A program made the translations under genes and the position numbers. Of a stretch of 64,000 bases of DNA, positions 30,851 through 39,289 are shown piece by piece (within the stretch, counting starts at the first letter, position 1; each line of letters begins with the position of its first letter). The DNA lies in assembly GCA_020524245.1 (NCBI GenBank), contig JAIVLN010000002.1:62001-126000 (forward strand), given 5' to 3'. The stretch is from Rossellomorea aquimaris. GTDB taxonomy: Bacteria; Bacillota; Bacilli; Bacillales; Fictibacillaceae. The notes under the pieces were generated by a model, which was not told the origin of the DNA, searched no databases, and saw only the letters and a list, made by a program, of their open reading frames with translations.

Positions 30851-30985
30851 TTATTCACGTTCTTTCTGATACGCAATCAGTATGATTTCTTCATTCTCTT
30901 CACCTCGAAGATTCATCTCGAACTTTTGGATCTTGTCCAAGACTTCCTCAGAAAGGTGAGCGACCGGAAAGTCATCACTCTCCAT
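30851..30985 (-). CDS. small acidic protein (44 aa)
   Basis: ATG 30985 follows GGAGGG by 8 nt; it reads MESDDFPVAHLSEEVLDKIQ and ends AYQKERE. It is a charged, probably helical peptide. It lies 13 bp behind the 69-aa gene on the same strand, so they form a small operon. No family recognised. Confidence 0.6.
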   Translation of the reverse strand: MESDDFPVAHLSEEVLDKIQKFEMNLRGEENEEIILIAYQKERE

Positions 30986-30998
30986 TTTCCATTCCCTC

Positions 30999-31208
30999 CT
31001 ATTCGTTCTTGTTATGTTGCATCATTTCTTTTTCAACGATTTCATCTGCTATGACGTCTTCTTGATTTTGATTCAAGTTCACATCCGATGTTCCTAAAGA
31101 TGCCTCAACATTGAATAAATTCGTTGCATTCGGATGCCCGCCACTTTCATAACCTGGATTCAGAGCTGAATCTGAAAATAATTCGCGTTTCTTTTTGGAT
31201 TCTTCCAT
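30999..31208 (-). CDS. small hypothetical protein (69 aa)
   Basis: ATG 31208 is preceded by TTAGGAG about 9 nt upstream. The sequence (MEESKKKRELFSDSALNPGY, then Asn/Gln- and Glu-rich to KNE) is hydrophilic and probably disordered. Similar short hydrophilic proteins occur in Bacillus spores (SASP-like minor proteins), but no specific signature is seen here. Confidence 0.6.
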   Translation of the reverse strand: MEESKKKRELFSDSALNPGYESGGHPNATNLFNVEASLGTSDVNLNQNQEDVIADEIVEKEMMQHNKNE

Positions 31209-31343
31209 TATCCATCACTCCTAACTCAATCTTTTATTTATCGGATCCGATCATCTTCTTTATGCAGCTCATGATCGGCTGTGATGTATACATTACTACT
31301 AACCTTGACTTATTTTTGCTTTTTCATACGTTTGCGTGCATTT

Positions 31344-31370
31344 AAAAAGGCTGACCCAAGTAGGCCAGCC
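31344..31370 (-). terminator. Rho-independent terminator
   Basis: GGCTG (31349-31353) and CAGCC (31366-31370), extended by weaker pairs, are followed by five T on the minus strand. It ends the 90-aa gene. Confidence 0.6.
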
Positions 31371-31386
31371 CGCTGTTTGTTCATGT

Positions 31387-31659
31387 TTATCCAGATTTTC
31401 TTTTCTTCTTGGAGAGTTTGTCTAATACCCACCCTTGACCGACTTCACAGTATCGGAGTGGTAACTCCAGTTGAGCCAAAATAGTATCTTTTCCGACAAG
31501 TTTCAGATTTCCTGTTTCATCATTCAGTACATCAATCTGTGCTGTTTCCGTTTTGGATAATGGGACAACTACATTGCTCAGTCCCTTGATCTTAAATGAC
31601 TTTCCATCGAATGAAACCTTGTGACAATTGGGAGGTTGACCTAGTTTTATCTTTTCCAA
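31387..31659 (-). CDS. hypothetical protein (90 aa)
   Basis: The frame begins at TTG 31659 behind GAGGG (about 9 nt). It reads MEKIKLGQPPNCHKVSFDGK, contains a beta-rich segment (FKIKGLSNVVVPLSKTETAQIDV) and ends in a basic tail (KLSKKKRKSG). It is soluble, with no known motif. It is a single gene with its own terminator. Confidence 0.6.
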   Translation of the reverse strand: MEKIKLGQPPNCHKVSFDGKSFKIKGLSNVVVPLSKTETAQIDVLNDETGNLKLVGKDTILAQLELPLRYCEVGQGWVLDKLSKKKRKSG

Positions 31660-31766
31660 ACTTGCTTCCCTCCTATTTTGGATTGACTCTATTGTATCAG
31701 ATTCTCACCAAGATGGAAGGGGATTATTTGATATTTTTTAATTTTCATGCAATTGAAATATTTTTG

Positions 31767-32285
31767 TCAATGTGTCTCTGTTTCGACATATTTTCCCAAG
31801 AAGTTGGTCAGTTCTGCAATTTGTTTTTCTTTCAATTCCGCCCGATAAATCTTGTCCCCAATGATGAACCGAGCGACGCCTCCTGAAGGAAACAGATGAT
31901 TATCTTCGTGCAGACCTGTGAGTATGTCGCACCGTTCTATGTCCTTCCAATAATAGTGGAAGATCCCTACCCTGAATCCTTTTGTACCGACCGTTATATA
32001 AATGGTGGAATATACCTGGGTAATGAATAACCCTAAATGCATGACAAGATAAAGGATGCTAGGCAGGTTGGGAAGGTCATCAAATAGAACGAACAATGGG
32101 AAAAAGATGATCAACACCATCTGTACACTACGAATGACGAAGATCTGTCCTGAGTCCCCACAGTTGATCAGCTTGAACTTCCCTTCCAGCTTACGGTTGA
32201 GTTGAAAGGTTCTCGCGATATAAACAATCGATAAAAGAATGAAAACGGAGATGATTCCTGTAAATAATCCGTTCAGCCATACCAT
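31767..32285 (-). CDS. membrane protein with C-terminal PH-like/DUF5673-type domain (172 aa)
   Basis: Three membrane helices (LFTGIISVFILLSIVYIA, VQMVLIIFFPLFVLF and ILYLVMHLGLFITQVYSTIYI) are followed by a soluble part: TVGTKGFRVGIFHYYWKDIERCDIL, with the GFR...WKDIE pattern seen in small membrane-bound PH-like domains of Bacillus. ATG 32285 is chosen because AAAGGAGG lies 7 nt upstream. Function unknown. The domain assignment is tentative. Confidence 0.65.
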   Translation of the reverse strand: MVWLNGLFTGIISVFILLSIVYIARTFQLNRKLEGKFKLINCGDSGQIFVIRSVQMVLIIFFPLFVLFDDLPNLPSILYLVMHLGLFITQVYSTIYITVGTKGFRVGIFHYYWKDIERCDILTGLHEDNHLFPSGGVARFIIGDKIYRAELKEKQIAELTNFLGKYVETETH

Positions 32286-32291
32286 ATCCAA

Positions 32292-32650
32292 GCCTCCTTT
32301 AGTACTAGTATACCATTTCCCTTGAAGATTTTAGGAGGTAATCCTTTAAATAAGATATAGCTATCCCTTTAAAGGCTTCCGTTTATTGAGGTGCAAGACT
32401 TATAAGTGGCATTTGGTAATGTCCTGTGAAAAGCGAATGATAAAACACCAAAACGAGCAAGTCATCTAACCAGAAAGGCATTCTGGTGGGGTATAATCGC
32501 CAATTTGGACATTTCACCTATCCAGACAAGCATTCTGGTAGTGTGCCTTGCCACCCCCAATATTGCGAAAGTCACCAGGTCTTCCATTATTGAGAATTAC
32601 AGCAGGAGTTGGAAACTTTTATCGAATAAAAACTTCAACAACAATAAAAA
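32292..32650. repeat. intergenic region with a pair of palindromic repeats
   Basis: No gene is seen. CCAGAA-5 nt-TTCTGG (32470-32486) and CCAGA-7 nt-TCTGG (32522-32538) are similar inverted repeats in similar surroundings, 52 bp apart. They may be degenerate copies of a small repeat or binding sites. Confidence 0.5.
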
Positions 32651-32682
32651 CAAAAAGACTCTTCAATTCGAGTCTTTTGTTT
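32650..32682. terminator. terminator of the GH15 gene
   Basis: AAAAGACTC (32653-32661) and GAGTCTTTT (32670-32678) are complementary, with T runs on both sides. On the minus strand it follows the GH15 stop. Confidence 0.8.
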
Positions 32683-32690
32683 TCATATTA

Positions 32691-33731
32691 CTATCCCTGA
32701 GAAGTCTCTTTGTTATCGCGATCATGATGCAATGTAAGTGTTTCTGCGTATTCCAGCAACAGGATACACATGGATACAGCCCATGCCAGAGGTGTGTTCT
32801 CATTCGGTACATTCGCTCCACCAATGTAAAGCTCAGGTACTTCTCCATTCTCAGGTATGATGTTTGCTGTCTTCCGCACGTATTCTTCCAGTTTTTCCAA
32901 GTTCCCTAACTGGCCGTAACATAAGCCTAACCAGGGAAAACCGAAGCACCATTCAGCTTCATGCCCTTCATTGAAATACTGATCACCGATATAGCGGATG
33001 CAGCCATATTGCCGCTCAAGCTTACTGGTTACTCGATCTAGAATCTGTAACGCCGTCTCTCTCGGTACGACCTGATACGGATAAATCAGTGACAACAATG
33101 CCAAATCCGTTTCTTTCGTCTGGCTTTCTCTTGGTAGCAGGAACCTCAGGGTTTCTTCACCCTTTTTGATCATATCTTCAGGTACATCGACAAGCATACG
33201 TACTTCCTTCAAGCCGGCCACACATGCTCCTACACTAGAAGCGTGCAGCTCTTGATATTCTTCCCACATGCCGTTATCCTCGTCCGACCAGTACTGGACA
33301 CATTCAAGATATTCGACGAGCTTCTGAACCATTTCCCGATCTTTTTCATCGCGGATCATACGTTTACCTCGAGATAGCCCTGCACCGATTCCCCATAGGA
33401 AACTGCCGATGGCATCGTGCTGTGCGTGACCCCATTCCACTGGCAGTTCCTTTAGATCGGTTGAGTAGCGTGCATGGATATATTCGTATCGATAGACCGG
33501 CCGCTTCACTCTGTGAATATCGATTTTCCATTCATAATCCTTAAATAGGTCTAATAGTGCATAGTAAGCTTTTTCATAAGTACCGTCATTTTTATACAGA
33601 TAAGGAAGTACGGTATAACAGACATCACGAATCCATACATAGGAATAATGTTTTGAAGGACTGGCAAGGTAAGCACCGTTCGAAAGCCTCATTGAGTTCA
33701 ACACATCATATAATTTCGATTTTTTAATCAT
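32691..33731 (-). CDS. glycoside hydrolase family 15-like protein (346 aa)
   Basis: The segments SPSKHYSYVWIRDVCYTVLPYLY, VEWGHAQHDAIGSFLWGIGAG, DNGMWEEYQELHASSVGACVAGLKEV and EAEWCFGFPWLGLCYGQLG fit the (alpha/alpha)6 barrel of GH15 (glucoamylase/trehalase-like), with Glu in MWEE and EAEW as candidate catalytic residues. No signal peptide, so it is cytosolic. It may act on internal glucans or trehalose-like sugars. The C-terminus (LYIGGANVPNENTPLAWAVSM) also fits. It stands alone. Confidence 0.85.
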   Translation of the reverse strand: MIKKSKLYDVLNSMRLSNGAYLASPSKHYSYVWIRDVCYTVLPYLYKNDGTYEKAYYALLDLFKDYEWKIDIHRVKRPVYRYEYIHARYSTDLKELPVEWGHAQHDAIGSFLWGIGAGLSRGKRMIRDEKDREMVQKLVEYLECVQYWSDEDNGMWEEYQELHASSVGACVAGLKEVRMLVDVPEDMIKKGEETLRFLLPRESQTKETDLALLSLIYPYQVVPRETALQILDRVTSKLERQYGCIRYIGDQYFNEGHEAEWCFGFPWLGLCYGQLGNLEKLEEYVRKTANIIPENGEVPELYIGGANVPNENTPLAWAVSMCILLLEYAETLTLHHDRDNKETSQG

Positions 33732-33954
33732 ATGTGATCCTTCCTCTACTTTTCCCTTGTTGTTTCCTTTATTCCCAAAATCTTTGTCATTTACTCCCGA
33801 AATTTAGAATCTCTTTTTTGCTCAATCGCCTGTAATATCGTATTCAACATCTGTCCAAATGTCAGCCCATTTGAAGTCTCCCATGGGCGTTTCACCTATT
33901 CTATACCTATTCTCTTTCTGTGGTCATTGTTCGTAAAACTTTCGACCTTCAACT

Positions 33955-33994
33955 GCAAAAAGAAGCCTCGCCGATCAGAACGGCAAAGCTTCTT
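33955..33994 (-). terminator. terminator of the GGDEF-EAL gene
   Basis: AAGAAGCCTCGCCG (33960-33973) pairs with CGGCAAAGCTTCTT (33981-33994) with an internal mismatch, then TTTTTGC on the minus strand. Confidence 0.8.
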
Positions 33995-34003
33995 TCCTTA
34001 TGA

Positions 34004-36355
34004 TCATCCATTTGATGTTCCATCTTTGACTGGTAGTAAATAACGCTGTTCCATCTCTTGGACGCTCAGGGGTTTTGCAAAATAGAATCCTTGGACTTCC
34101 TCACAGTGGACAGACTTCAAAAAGTTTAGCTGTTCCAACGTTTCTACACCTTCAACTACAACCGTCAGATGAAAGTGATGCGATAAATCGATGATCGCTT
34201 TGACCATCGCTATATCACTTTGGCTCTTCGGAACATCCATGATAAATGGTCTCGCTATCTTCAACTGGTTCAATGGATAATTCTTCACATAACTGAGGGA
34301 TGAATAGCCTGTACCAAAATCATCAATAGAAATGAGCACGCCCATCTTTGCGATTTCACGTAATTGTGCTGTCAAAAAAGCCTCATCGTTCATCGCAACA
34401 CTCTCAGTTATTTCAATCATAAGTTTATGAGGAGGAAAACCATACTGATTCATAAGTGCTTTTAATTTATCAGACAGGTTTCCTTCTGAGAACTGTTGAG
34501 GACACAGGTTGACGCTCAGACGAGGCGGAGCGATGCCTTGCTTCGTCCATTCCATGAATTGCGTAATGGCAGTCTCAATGACAATTTCGTCAATCGGGAT
34601 GATCAAATCGAATTCCTCAGCTAAAGGAATAAACTCTCCCGGAGAGACGAAACCCCGAACAGGGTGTTGCCATCTGACAAGTGCTTCTATACCTGAAAGT
34701 CGTCCATCATGGATGTCAAACTGAGGTTGATAATAGACGATAAATTCATTTCTCTTGATAGCTGAATGAAGTTCGCTGAGCAGCTCCATCCTACCGATCA
34801 GCTCCTCGTCCATTTCTGGTGAATAGAAGATGATTTTGTTTTGACGCTCCTCTTTTGCTTTGTACATGGCGAGATCGGCATGTTTCATCAGATCTTCAAT
34901 AGATTCACCGTTGTCCGGATACAGCGAAATTCCTATGCTCAAAGTAATCGTCAACTCTTTATCTTGGATATAGAATGGTGTTTCCACCGTGTCTAATAGG
35001 CTCTGTGCCATCCTCTCCACGTCGTCTTGATCGTAGACTCCTTCCATTATAACTGCAAATTCATCCCCCCCGTGTCTTGCAAGGAATGTTTCCTCCGGAA
35101 GCTTTTGCTGGAATCGTTCAATGATCTCTAAAAGCAGCTGGTCCCCGATAGCATGACCGACTGTATCGTTAATATGTTTAAGACGATCGACATCAATGAA
35201 CACCAGAGCAACCATGGAACGATCCTGTACAGCATCTTGTGTTTTCCATTCGATCATCTGCTCTAAATATCTTCGATTCGGTAGACGGCTGAATGTATCA
35301 TGTCTCGCAATATATTCAATTTGCTTGAAGGCATCCTCAAGGTCTCGATGAGAATCAGTCAGCTCCCGGGTACGTTCTCCGATTTTCTTCTCCAACTGCT
35401 GATTGAAAATTTTCAACCGCCTGACCAACGACTGATTTTGAATGACCGTAATCAGGTCACGACCGATTACCAATATGATTGTGACAATCATGCCGACAAA
35501 TAAGACATCATTGTTCCGGTACTTGAAAACGAACTCATAAACGAGGATCAACACCCCTGCATATTGAATGACAGGTCGAATGATCTCCCAATGCGAGTAG
35601 CTGATTGTGAACGACTTCTTCTGCTTTTTTCGGTTACGTGCTTCTTTTTTCGAGAATGCGAAAGCAATGGTATACATCCCTAATCCATATAAAAACAGAT
35701 ACTTTTCACGAAAAAGTGTGCCGTCCATGGAATCAATCACCAATAAAACGTTCGATAACGCACAAATGGACAACCCTACTAAGAGTCCGTTCAATACGGG
35801 TCTTTTGATAGGCTTGTCAATTACAAGTAATAATGTTCCTAATATGAAGAGTACGTATAAAGCTCCTAATGGATAGATCGTCTCAAATAGGAACTGATCG
35901 TTATCTACATAATTTTGATAAGTGACGAACCAAATGGAACCGAATACAGTGATGGAAATATGTAAGTCGAATAACAAGTAACTTAATTGGAAGTTGGAGC
36001 GAACCCTCTTCAATACGAGAGCCAATCCAATCGATAATAAAAGGATGTGTGCGATCCAAAGGATATCGGGAAAGATTCTGAGATCCCCTTCTTCAACAGG
36101 TGTGAAAAATCGGATAAACTCTGCAATACTAACCACTATGATACTAGCAGCAGTATACAGGACGAGGTTTTTTTTCACTCGTGTTCCAAATTGGGCTCCT
36201 TTATATAAAAACCATAAACTTGTAACCATCAGCAGTCCGAAGATGAGAATTGTCAGGTGAATAGCATCGGCCAAGATGGGTTGATAGGTTGCAAATAGGA
36301 TGAAAAGTATTAGTAAAATTGCTGAGATTAAGCTTTGAATCCGCGTCGAAGTCAT
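34004..36355 (-). CDS. membrane GGDEF-EAL cyclic-di-GMP protein (783 aa)
   Basis: Nine or more membrane helices (about residues 10-310) are followed by a GGDEF domain with intact RHGGDEFAVI and an EAL domain with GIEALVRWQHP, DDFGTGYSSL and VEGVETLEQL. Both catalytic signatures look intact, so it could make and degrade c-di-GMP. The membrane part is an unassigned sensor. The start ATG 36355 is preferred because GGGGG lies 8 nt upstream; the earlier ATG lacks a site. B. subtilis has comparable proteins (YkuI/YhcK class). Confidence 0.92.
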   Translation of the reverse strand: MTSTRIQSLISAILLILFILFATYQPILADAIHLTILIFGLLMVTSLWFLYKGAQFGTRVKKNLVLYTAASIIVVSIAEFIRFFTPVEEGDLRIFPDILWIAHILLLSIGLALVLKRVRSNFQLSYLLFDLHISITVFGSIWFVTYQNYVDNDQFLFETIYPLGALYVLFILGTLLLVIDKPIKRPVLNGLLVGLSICALSNVLLVIDSMDGTLFREKYLFLYGLGMYTIAFAFSKKEARNRKKQKKSFTISYSHWEIIRPVIQYAGVLILVYEFVFKYRNNDVLFVGMIVTIILVIGRDLITVIQNQSLVRRLKIFNQQLEKKIGERTRELTDSHRDLEDAFKQIEYIARHDTFSRLPNRRYLEQMIEWKTQDAVQDRSMVALVFIDVDRLKHINDTVGHAIGDQLLLEIIERFQQKLPEETFLARHGGDEFAVIMEGVYDQDDVERMAQSLLDTVETPFYIQDKELTITLSIGISLYPDNGESIEDLMKHADLAMYKAKEERQNKIIFYSPEMDEELIGRMELLSELHSAIKRNEFIVYYQPQFDIHDGRLSGIEALVRWQHPVRGFVSPGEFIPLAEEFDLIIPIDEIVIETAITQFMEWTKQGIAPPRLSVNLCPQQFSEGNLSDKLKALMNQYGFPPHKLMIEITESVAMNDEAFLTAQLREIAKMGVLISIDDFGTGYSSLSYVKNYPLNQLKIARPFIMDVPKSQSDIAMVKAIIDLSHHFHLTVVVEGVETLEQLNFLKSVHCEEVQGFYFAKPLSVQEMEQRYLLPVKDGTSNG

Positions 36356-36516
36356 ACGAATTGCCCCCATATTGAGCTCATATATGTATATGTATCGACA
36401 TTTATCGACGGCATGTTTAGCCTTCTTTCAAACATTTTTCTCGTTGAATTGGTATTTCTCATCCATCGATAGAGTGATAAACTACATATATCATCAGTCG
36501 AACAGGGGGTCATACC

Positions 36517-37446
36517 ATGAAACAAGAACCCGTCCTCAACCCATACATAGCCATTTTCATAGGCGTATTATCCGTCTCCACATCAGCTATATTGGTCAAA
36601 TTAGCAACCGCTCCTGCACCGATTATTGCAGGATACCGATTATTCTTTACAACACTACTCATGCTTCCGATCATATTGATCTACTTCAGAGAAGATTTCA
36701 AACGGATCAGCAAAAGAGATCTCCTGTTCTGTCTGTTTTCAGGTATTTTTCTCGCGTTCCACTTCATTCTTTGGTTTGAATCGTTGAATTACACATCAGT
36801 TGCTAGTTCAGTCGTCCTAGTCGCTTTGCAACCGATTTTCGCATTCATAGGAACCTATATTTTCTTCAAGGAAAAATTGACTATGAAAGCTTTTTTAGGT
36901 GGGGGTTTAGCAATTGGAGGAAGCATACTGATCAGCTGGGGAGATTTTAAAATCAGTGGGATGGCTTTATTCGGCGACCTGCTTGCTTTACTTGGTGCTG
37001 TAGCGGTTACTGTATACTATTTGTTCGGCCAAAACGTTCGTAAAAGGCTTCACATCATGACGTATACCTTTCTCGTTTACGGCATGGCGACGGGTACGCT
37101 GTTCATTTATTGTGTCGGTCTCGGTTATGAGTTCGGACCTTATCCTACGCAAGATTGGATTTACTTCCTCCTGTTAGCGATCTTTCCGACCTTGCTCGGA
37201 CATTCGATTTTCAACTGGGCATTGAAGTATGTGAGCACTACCGTCATTTCCATGAGCATTTTAGGTGAACCGATCGGCGCGTCCATTTTAGCGTATTTCC
37301 TGTTAGGTGAGATCGTACGGTGGGAGCAGCTCACAGGAGGTCTTATCATTCTCGTCGGTATCTATATCTTTTTAAGACGGCCACGGCTTAAGGATTCAAA
37401 ATCCAAGGCAGGTTTGTCTAAAGAGGACGTGCATCAGCATGGGTAA
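36517..37446 (+). CDS. EamA (DMT) family transporter (309 aa)
   Basis: Ten membrane helices in two EamA repeats (about 10-145 and 160-295), with APIIAGYRLFFTTLLMLPI in the first and GHSIFNWALKYVSTTVISMSILGEPIGASILAYFLLGE in the second. Such proteins export amino acids or metabolites by proton antiport. Substrate unknown. GGGGG precedes ATG 36517, and the end overlaps the next gene by 8 bp. The C-terminal tail is basic and cytosolic. Confidence 0.9.
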   Translation: MKQEPVLNPYIAIFIGVLSVSTSAILVKLATAPAPIIAGYRLFFTTLLMLPIILIYFREDFKRISKRDLLFCLFSGIFLAFHFILWFESLNYTSVASSVVLVALQPIFAFIGTYIFFKEKLTMKAFLGGGLAIGGSILISWGDFKISGMALFGDLLALLGAVAVTVYYLFGQNVRKRLHIMTYTFLVYGMATGTLFIYCVGLGYEFGPYPTQDWIYFLLLAIFPTLLGHSIFNWALKYVSTTVISMSILGEPIGASILAYFLLGEIVRWEQLTGGLIILVGIYIFLRRPRLKDSKSKAGLSKEDVHQHG

Positions 37447-38026
37447 CTTTTTTCGCAGTATTCTCCTCGCTTATATCTTGATTGGAGTCGCCTTTCAGTC
37501 AGATGCCTACTTTTGGATCGTATTCCCTCTCGTACAAGGCGTCTTATTATTGTTCGCAATGGTGATTAAGGGTGCAGAAGTAAGGTTCCCTTTATTAAAA
37601 CAATGGGGAATCGCGGTTGTGAGCGGTATCGGAATTTATGGACTGTTTGCACTCGGTAAAGTTCTTATACTGGCAATCGTACCTTCCATGTTTGAAAGCT
37701 TGAAAGACTTGTACGGATTGATTCAACCGAAGTCCATTTGGCACACGATTCTTGTTTTTGTGTTGATCATCCCGGCAGAGGAATGGTTTTGGAGAGGATA
37801 TGTACAGACACGGTTACAAGGTTCGACCACTTATCGGGTATTCCTTTCTGTCAGCCTATATGCTCTTGCCCATCTTGCATCCGGCAGTATTTTGCTGGTG
37901 CTTGCCGCCTTCATCGCAGGGTTAATCTGGGCATATCTCTATGAATATTCGAAATCGATCATCGTTCCTCTGATTTCACATCTTGTATTTGATTTATTGC
38001 TGTTTGTGCTATTTCCACTGTTATAA
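37439..38026 (+). CDS. CPBP (CAAX) family intramembrane metalloprotease (195 aa)
   Basis: Six or so membrane helices with the motif PAEEWFWRGYVQTRL (EE-x3-R), the His in LAHLASG and the second His in LISHLVFDLLLF complete the CPBP zinc site. Related Firmicutes proteins process peptides or mediate self-immunity to bacteriocins. The gene overlaps the EamA transporter gene by 8 bp and shares a strong terminator, so it is in one operon. Confidence 0.88.
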   Translation: MGNFFRSILLAYILIGVAFQSDAYFWIVFPLVQGVLLLFAMVIKGAEVRFPLLKQWGIAVVSGIGIYGLFALGKVLILAIVPSMFESLKDLYGLIQPKSIWHTILVFVLIIPAEEWFWRGYVQTRLQGSTTYRVFLSVSLYALAHLASGSILLVLAAFIAGLIWAYLYEYSKSIIVPLISHLVFDLLLFVLFPLL

Positions 38027-38058
38027 AAAAGAGATTGGCAGCAGCCAATCTCTTTTTT
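38025..38058. terminator. perfect bidirectional terminator
   Basis: Fifteen-base arms (38025-38039 and 38044-38058: AAAAAAGAGATTGGC and its complement) surround a 4-nt loop. It serves the EamA/CPBP operon and can serve the convergent DUF2188 gene. Confidence 0.93.
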
Positions 38059-38102
38059 ACTATGTTTATGTGGAATCATTGCGGTAAGGAAGTCCTATCA
38101 GA

Positions 38103-38318
38103 TTATTTCTGGATTGTGAGCGGCAAATACTTGTTCACTTCGCGAATCGTTCCATCTTTGCGATAAATGACGTGCTCGTATCCCTTCTGTTGCGCGCGAT
38201 GCTTAGCAACTTCGATTGCATCCTGCTGAGTAAGATGAGTACTAGAGGATCGGTAATTCCCGTCTAAAATATTTGCCCATTTCTTTCCTCTCTTTACGGT
38301 TACAATCATTCTAGACAT
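38103..38318 (-). CDS. DUF2188 domain protein (71 aa)
   Basis: VKRGKKWANILDGNYRSSSTHLTQQDAIEVAKHRAQQKGYEHVIYRKDGTIRE in outline matches DUF2188, a short domain where AVEKGKELAK-like helices follow a beta strand and the phrase 'HxxDGxIR' closes it. Members are small cytosolic proteins of unknown role. The start ATG 38318 is followed by SRMIVTV. It is a single gene. Confidence 0.8.
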   Translation of the reverse strand: MSRMIVTVKRGKKWANILDGNYRSSSTHLTQQDAIEVAKHRAQQKGYEHVIYRKDGTIREVNKYLPLTIQK

Positions 38319-38478
38319 GTTCCCACATCCTTTTCGATTTATTTAAGGTACTTTTATCCTATCACAGCTCTAAGCCCCTTTGTATTGGGAAAGTTATCTT
38401 GATTTAAGGCACAAAAAACATGTAATTTATCATGGATTTTCCCAAATCGAATCGGTTGTCGAGGAAGAAAGTTCGATT

Positions 38479-38928
38479 TTACCAACATAAAGAAAGCTTA
38501 ATGAAGAAACAGGCATCCGCATGATCCGGCTTGAATTCAATACGGATTCCGTCGGGATTCACCTGTACCTTGAATTCTGTATGAACACCTTTTGATTTGA
38601 TCAACTTAATGACTTCTTCAGTTTTATTCAGCTCAGCTGCCTTTTTCAAATCAAGAGCGAATGGTTTATCTTGAGAGATCGCTTTCAATAAAGCATTGAG
38701 TTCCTGGGTTGGCACGAGGAAACTTTCTGCTGAGTACATCATAAGAGTAACATCGTCGGGATCCGTCGTCCCCATCGGAATTCTCGGAAACCATTCCCCC
38801 CAGCCGGTATAACCATTCCAATCGGCATACTCCAAGTGCATCACTTCCTTCTTTTTCACAGTATTCCATGGAACTTGTATATGTTTCAGGAAGTGGTTCC
38901 CTATTTCAGGAGCGAAAATGGTAATCAT
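38479..38928 (-). CDS. hypothetical protein (149 aa)
   Basis: The frame begins MITIFAPEIGNHFLKHIQVP and contains a Trp-rich part (YADWNGYTGWGEWFPRIP) and a charged C-terminal half (KGVHTEFKVQVNPDGIRIEFKPD). It has no signal peptide. The ribosome site at 38928 is weak (CAGG); an internal ATG 38841 (MHLEYADW) with AAGGAAG upstream is the alternative. Function unknown. Confidence 0.55.
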   Translation of the reverse strand: MITIFAPEIGNHFLKHIQVPWNTVKKKEVMHLEYADWNGYTGWGEWFPRIPMGTTDPDDVTLMMYSAESFLVPTQELNALLKAISQDKPFALDLKKAAELNKTEEVIKLIKSKGVHTEFKVQVNPDGIRIEFKPDHADACFFIKLSLCW

Positions 38929-38992
38929 AGACCTGTTTTGATTATTTATAGCTCAGATTTCGAAATTATAGCCCGAAATCCATTCCCATAAC

Positions 38993-39047
38993 AAAAAGGG
39001 ACTGTCATCAAAAGGATGATAAAACTTCCTTGAGTGACAGCCCCTTC
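38993..39047 (-). terminator. terminator of the copper operon
   Basis: AAAAAGGGACTGTCA (from 38993) pairs with TGACAGCCCCTTCT (to about 39047), enclosing a smaller hairpin, with TTTTTG on the minus strand. Confidence 0.8.
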
Positions 39048-39060
39048 TCATATTTGAATC

Positions 39061-39264
39061 TTACTTCACATCATAGCCTTGTTCTTCGACGGCGTTTTTC
39101 ATATCAGATTCTGTAACCTTTCCTTCTTCATAAACGACAGATGCTTCCCCTCTTTCCAGATTCACATCTACGTCTTGCACACCGTTTAGCTCTTTCAATG
39201 CGCTCGTTACAGCAGATTTGCAGTGATTGCATGTCATGCCTTCAACTTTCAATGTTTTCTCCAT
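39061..39264 (-). CDS. copZ: copper chaperone CopZ (67 aa)
   Basis: A single heavy-metal-associated domain with the Cu(I)-binding MTCNHCKSAV (Cys at 12 and 15) and the ferredoxin-like fold ending EEQGYDVK. CopZ carries Cu(I) to CopA. It is the last gene of csoR-copA-copZ, 25 bp behind copA. Length is the family norm (67-69). Confidence 0.95.
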   Translation of the reverse strand: MEKTLKVEGMTCNHCKSAVTSALKELNGVQDVDVNLERGEASVVYEEGKVTESDMKNAVEEQGYDVK

Positions 39265-39289
39265 TTCTTCATTCCTCCTATAATTATGT

